NCBI RefSeq assembly: GCF_014199595.1
Contig: NZ_JACHNX010000001.1
Coordinates: 62,001-126,000 of the forward strand
DNA: 64,000 nucleotides
Direction: 5' to 3'
Origin: Sphingomonas yabuuchiae
GTDB lineage: Bacteria > Pseudomonadota > Alphaproteobacteria > Sphingomonadales > Sphingomonadaceae
Shown: positions 60,947 through 64,000 of the stretch, piece by piece
How the letters are laid out: each line of letters starts with the position of its first letter
Numbering within the stretch: position 1 is the stretch's first letter
Notes under the pieces: generated by a model
Databases searched by the model: none
Told to the model about the DNA's origin: nothing
What the model saw: only the letters and a program-made list of their open reading frames with translations
Program-made: the position numbers and the translations under genes

Positions 60947-61837
60947 ATGGCCCGCGCACCGCATGGCAAGAACGAGCCGCCCAAGATCGTCATCGTCAAG
61001 AAGATCATCGCCGATGGTCATGGCGGGCATCATGGCGGCGCGTGGAAGGTGGCCTATGCCGACTTCGTGACGGCGATGATGGCGTTCTTCCTGCTGCTCT
61101 GGCTGCTGGGCGCGACCACCGAGAAGCAGCGCAAGGGCATCGCCGACTATTTTGCGCCGACGCTGATCGACACCAAGTCGACAGGCATCGGCGGCGGGGT
61201 GCTGAACGGCGGGCCGGGCGCAGGGCGGCAGCAGAGCGGGATCACCGGGCGTATCCAGCTGATCGTGCCCAAGGCGTCGGAGGGTGGCGGCGACAAGGCC
61301 GGGACCGGCGACAAGGGTTCGCTGCGCAATCCCAACGCCAAGGCGCAGGATCAGAAGACCTTCGACGCGATCAAGCGTGAACTCCTGAAGAAGATGGAGG
61401 TCACGCCCCAGCTCAAGAAGCTGGCGCAGCAGGTGCGCTTCATCCCGACCGATGACGGCCTGCGCATCGATCTGGTCGACAATGCCGATTATTCGATGTT
61501 CGCGACCGGCACGACGAACCTGACCCCGGCGGCGTCCGACCTGATCGGCACCATCGCCAAGACGGTCGCCGACGTGCCCAACACGATCATGATCCGCGGC
61601 CATACCGACAGCGTGCCTTATGGCGATCCGCGCGCGATGAACAACTGGCTGCTCTCGTCCAGCCGCGCCGAGTCGACCCGCCGTCGCCTGGCCGCCGGGG
61701 GCCTGCCCGAATCGCGGTTCGAGCGGATCGAGGGCGTGGCCGACCGCGAACCGATGATTGCGGGCAATCCCTCCGACCCGCGCAACCGCCGCGTGGCGAT
61801 CACGCTGCTCTATCGCAAGGGTGTGTTCGGCCAATAG
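60947..61837 (+). CDS. motB: Flagellar motor stator protein MotB
   Basis: 296 residues. A basic, His-rich N-terminus (DGHGGHHGGAWKVAYADFVTAMMAFFLLLWLLGATT) precedes the membrane helix; Asp39 is the proton-binding residue. A linker leads to the OmpA-type peptidoglycan-binding domain (IMIRGHTDSVPYGDPRAMNNWLLSSSRAESTRRRLAAGGLPESRFERIEGVADREPMIAGNPSDPRNRRVAITLLYR). Partner of MotA; complete. No terminator was recognised after it. Confidence 0.95.
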   Translation: MARAPHGKNEPPKIVIVKKIIADGHGGHHGGAWKVAYADFVTAMMAFFLLLWLLGATTEKQRKGIADYFAPTLIDTKSTGIGGGVLNGGPGAGRQQSGITGRIQLIVPKASEGGGDKAGTGDKGSLRNPNAKAQDQKTFDAIKRELLKKMEVTPQLKKLAQQVRFIPTDDGLRIDLVDNADYSMFATGTTNLTPAASDLIGTIAKTVADVPNTIMIRGHTDSVPYGDPRAMNNWLLSSSRAESTRRRLAAGGLPESRFERIEGVADREPMIAGNPSDPRNRRVAITLLYRKGVFGQ

Positions 61838-62035
61838 GGGGTGGGGGCGGGCTTGACGATGCCGTAGCGCCGCCACATCCTCTCATAAGTAATGCCGAAC
61901 CGATTGACGGCGCATCGGGATGCGTCGTTCAGCGCATAACAAAGCCCGACGCCCCGGTGATAGGCGATCGCAAGGGCATATCGCAGAACGAGGTTCCGCT
62001 TCCGGCCGGAGGGGCAATCGACATTTATCCCGTCT
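61810..62035 (-). other. Possible truncated coding fragment after motB
   Basis: A minus-strand frame runs 75 codons without a stop from the repeat at 62036 to a TAG at 61812-61810, reading NVDCPSGRKRNLVLRYALAI, then AYHRGVGLCYALNDASRCAV and NRFGITYERMWRRYGIVK. The composition looks protein-like, but there is no start codon, no family I recognise, and it overlaps the end of motB by 28 bases. It may be a gene remnant cut by the repeat, or chance. Confidence 0.2.
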
Positions 62036-62298
62036 TTTTCCCCTCTCCCCTTGATAGGGGAGAGGGTTAGCGCAGCTTGCCAGCTTGCCAGCTTGCCAGC
62101 TTGCCAGCTTGCCAGCTTGCCAGCTTGCCAGCTTGCCAGCGTGCTGGCTAGCGTAGCTTGGGTGAGGGGTTGAGCGAGCCTTTGGCTCGCGCGCTCGCAA
62201 GCGAGCGCCCACCCCTCACCCAGCTCCGACTAAGCCTTTGCTTTCGCAAAGGCCAAGTCTGCGCAACCCTCTCCCCTCTATGAGGGGCAAGGGGAAAG
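62036..62298. repeat. Dispersed palindromic repeat, family C, with expanded 8-bp tandem array
   Basis: Inverted copy of the element at 28652-28855 (shared blocks include GCGCCCACCCCTCACC, CAGCTCCGACTAAGCC and GGCCAAGTCTGCGCAACCC). Inside it AGCTTGCC is repeated eight times in tandem (62074-62137), where the other copy has it once. The remaining bases of the 903-base gap between motB and the mucR-like gene are partly fragments described separately. Confidence 0.85.
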
Positions 62299-62458
62299 AG
62301 AAGGGTATCTGATTGTCGGTTGGTCTTGGGAATGACGGCAAAAAAGGCTGCTGTTCCAAGCTACTGATGCGCGCGACATGGGTTGCAAGGTCATGCCGGG
62401 TCGGGAATGGCCCATATTTCAGATAGGCCCATGACCCGTCCGCGCCATGTGCCGCGCC

Positions 62459-62581
62459 TCACAGATCGGCGACATGCTGGGTAAACAGGGGGTCGAGCGT
62501 GATGGCCGCGCCGACATGGCGGTCGACCCCCGGTGGGGAGGCAGGGTAGTTCGGCAACGACCGGCCCACGCCGAAGATCAA
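62459..62581 (-). other. Possible 3' remnant of a gene
   Basis: Minus-strand frame of about 40 codons ending in TGA at 62461-62459, reading LIFGVGRSLPNYPASPPGVD followed by RHVGAAITLDPLFTQHVADL. Protein-like but unrecognised, with no good start or upstream part. Nothing else could be supported between 62299 and 62663. Confidence 0.15.
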
Positions 62582-62663
62582 TCACGTCCCATCATCGCTG
62601 GTGGACGGTGCCGCTTCAATTGCAATGCGTATCCGCCAAGATGAGTGCCGTGCCCCAAAGGAA

Positions 62664-62715
62664 ACCCGCCCGACCATCCATGCTTTGGGAGAAAAGCATG
62701 GGCAGCCGGGCGGGT
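62664..62715 (-). terminator. Terminator of the mucR-like gene
   Basis: ACCCGCCCG (62664-62672) pairs with CGGGCGGGT (62707-62715); an inner hairpin, CCATGCTTT/AAAGCATGG, fills the loop. On the minus strand it is followed by TTTCCTTT. Lies 26 bases after the stop codon. Confidence 0.7.
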
Positions 62716-62740
62716 TCTTCATCCATCGATCGCGACGCGA

Positions 62741-63232
62741 TTACTCGGCGTCGGCGGCCTCGCTCTTGCGCGACTTGCGCGGGGCGGGGGCGGCCGCAGC
62801 GTTGCGCGGACCGGGCTTGCGGCCCAGGCCGATCTTCTTGGCCATTGCGCGACGGCTTTCCGAATAGCTCTCGGCGACCATCGGATAGTCCGGCTTCAGG
62901 CCGTAACGCTCACGATATTCTTCCGGCGTCAGACCATGGGTGGCCAGATGACGACGCAGCGTCTTGTACGGCTTGCCGTCGATCATCGAGACGATGTGAT
63001 CCTTCGACGCCAGCGACTTGCGAACCGACACGGCCGGAACATATTCGGTCGGCGCTTCGACATCGATCGCCTGTGGCGCGCTGCCCAGAAGCGAAGACAC
63101 GGTCTCGTGCATCTTGTGGAGGAACGCCGGAACCTCTTCCGAGGAGGTGCGGGTATTGGGATTGCCCAACCACGCAATGGTCAGCTCAGTTGCCAGTTCT
63201 ACGGCATTCACATCGATAGGGTCGTCGGCCAT
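62741..63232 (-). CDS. MucR/Ros-family transcriptional regulator lacking a zinc-ligand cysteine
   Basis: 163 residues, AGGAG six bases upstream of the ATG. The N-terminal 60 residues form the helical MucR oligomerisation part (VELATELTIAWLGNPNT, VPAFLHKMHETVSSL). The DNA-binding domain follows (VRKSLASKDHIVSMIDGKPYKTLRRHLATHGLTPEEYRERYGLKPDYPMVAESYSESRRAMAKKIGLGR). In Ros the ligands are Cys-x2-Cys/Asp...His...His; here the first position is Ser82, the second Asp85, with His95 and His99 present, so zinc binding is doubtful, as in the zinc-free Ml proteins of Mesorhizobium. The tail is Ala/Pro/Lys-rich. Relatives control exopolysaccharide, motility and cell-cycle genes. Confidence 0.9.
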   Translation of the reverse strand: MADDPIDVNAVELATELTIAWLGNPNTRTSSEEVPAFLHKMHETVSSLLGSAPQAIDVEAPTEYVPAVSVRKSLASKDHIVSMIDGKPYKTLRRHLATHGLTPEEYRERYGLKPDYPMVAESYSESRRAMAKKIGLGRKPGPRNAAAAPAPRKSRKSEAADAE

Positions 63233-63429
63233 GATACGCTCCTGTTGTTTTCATGTGACCTAACCGTCAATCGCAGAAGGTCAACCGTTCTGTGCAGCAT
63301 CGGACCGAATTTAGATGGTTTATGACGGATTTTATATTTGAGTGATGTTCACGAATGGCATCGATCAGTGGCCAAAATCGTCCAAAGATCGGACAGGTGA
63401 AATCCGGGGAGCAGGATATAAATAGCGGC

Positions 63430-63640
63430 AACATCCTGATTTCGATCAAAGCATATTGCACGGCAGAGGCTCGCAAATCCCGGTATCGATTACGCTGGCG
63501 GAACGAGTGCAAAATCTGCAACCAAAATTGATGAGGTTGCATTTGTGTAAATCGTCCGGCCTCGGCATAGAGAGCGGGCCTTTCAGGCATCCTCTCCTAA
63601 AAAACTTTCACGGGCTGGTCTCACGACCGGCCCTTTTTTT
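63430..63640 (+). ncRNA. Candidate small RNA ending at a strong terminator
   Basis: The region has lower GC than its surroundings and no supported reading frame, yet ends in a strong terminator. A TATAAAT box lies at 63417-63423, and a hairpin TGCAACC/GGTTGCA at 63517-63541. A transcript of about 210 bases would fit. No known RNA family was recognised. Confidence 0.35.
63612..63640 (+). terminator. Strong rho-independent terminator
   Basis: GGGCTGGT (63612-63619) pairs with ACCGGCCC (63626-63633) with one G-U pair, followed by seven T. No protein gene lies upstream on this strand for over 1.7 kb. Confidence 0.85.
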
Positions 63641-63820
63641 GTCTTGCTTCCGCCGTACATCGGCCTAGGCTGTCCCATCGTCGCGCTTCAACGATAGTTA
63701 TAAGCAGGAGTGGAAGCCGCCGGGAAAACCGGCATCGCGCGTCGGTGCCGGGGGTTGAGCGACTGGGTCGCTCCCCCCGATTTACCTTCCACCTTTGACG
63801 GTGTTTCGATCTGGGGATGG

Positions 63821-63909
63821 GCGTGGCCTTCGACTTCGCTCAGGCGGATCGAAGAATGGTTCTGGATACACAACCCCATTCAGCCTGAGCGAAGTCGAAG
63901 GCCAAGGGC
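63821..63909. repeat. Dispersed palindromic repeat, family B (inverted pair)
   Basis: GCGTGGCCTTCGACTTCGC... facing ...CCTGAGCGAAGTCGAAGGCC, separated by about 27 bases. The last 90 bases of the window (63910-64000) contain a GGGACG/CGTCCC hairpin but nothing I can name. Confidence 0.75.
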
Positions 63910-64000
63910 CGAACCTGATGACCATGTCGCCCAGGGGGGACGGGAGAGTCTGAGCACTCGTCCCGCCTGAAGAGCCGCTTTTACCCCTTCGTGTCGGACG

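Noticed and set aside
60098..61876. Long open frames antisense to motA/motB and to many other flagellar genes
   Set aside because: In high-GC DNA the strand opposite a real gene often stays open. These translations are rich in Arg, Gly, His and Ala without any motif, and the sense-strand genes are certain.
62074..62137. CRISPR-like array
   Set aside because: The units are 8 bases with no spacers and there are no cas genes; it is a simple tandem repeat.
61883..62212. 109-residue frame with repeated KLASWQAG units
   Set aside because: It is only the translation of the 8-bp tandem array (period 24 bases) inside the repeat, with no support as a protein.
63930..64000. Glycine-riboswitch-like GGGAGAG sequence at the end of the window
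   Set aside because: The following conserved segments of the aptamer are not present in the remaining bases, and no downstream gene is visible.

Overview
The window is GC-rich chromosomal DNA from an alphaproteobacterium, most likely a sphingomonad (Sphingomonas or a close relative). This is inferred from gene content: a ligase-associated helicase/exonuclease pair, a large TonB-dependent receptor, a MucR/Ros-type regulator, bifunctional Rsh, and a complete sigma-54/sigma-28 flagellar locus. No rRNA, tRNA, IS element, prophage or CRISPR array was recognised.

Layout. 1-24.2 kb is mostly housekeeping: the 3' part of pnp, a predicted ATPase, a GT2 glycosyltransferase, an M48 protease, rsh, the divergent ligase-associated helicase and exonuclease, opgG-opgH (periplasmic glucans), a TonB receptor, a TlpA-like lipoprotein, and the chain argH-lptM-lysA followed by a precorrin-2 dehydrogenase and a ZntB/CorA transporter. 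24.3-61.8 kb is one nearly continuous flagellar locus: fliS-fliD; the long operon (sigma-54 activator)-fliEFGHIJKLMNOP-[repeat]-fliQR-flhB; two flagellin genes; an orphan lolC-like permease; slt-flhA-fliA; flgM-flgN; a motA-like/motB-like/flgA operon; flgBCDEFGHIJKL; and motA-motB. 61.8-64 kb holds repeats, a mucR-like regulator and a possible small RNA locus.

Regulation can be read from the DNA. Three strong -24/-12 (sigma-54) promoters lie upstream of slt-flhA-fliA, of the motA-like/motB-like/flgA operon and of flgB. Clusters of CGGCAA/TTGCCG lie near all three and also near the activator gene. Four sigma-28 promoters with a tight local consensus, CTAAAG-N12-CGG(C/T)CGTTA, precede flagellin 1, flagellin 2, fliD and flgM. 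A TTAA-N7-TTTA site resembling a CtrA box precedes the activator operon. The implied cascade is CtrA, then the sigma-54 activator with basal body and export genes, then hook genes and FliA, then flagellins, cap and FlgM.

The most unusual feature is the second stator-like pair (49695-50947): a MotA relative lacking the first membrane helix and a compact MotB relative, translationally coupled to flgA and under a sigma-54 promoter divergent from flgB. Other points are dispersed palindromic repeats (one splitting fliP from fliQ, another carrying eight copies of an 8-bp unit), FlgH without a lipobox cysteine, FlgJ reduced to its rod domain, a MucR homologue missing a zinc-ligand cysteine, and a siroheme-synthase fragment with a vestigial methyltransferase domain.
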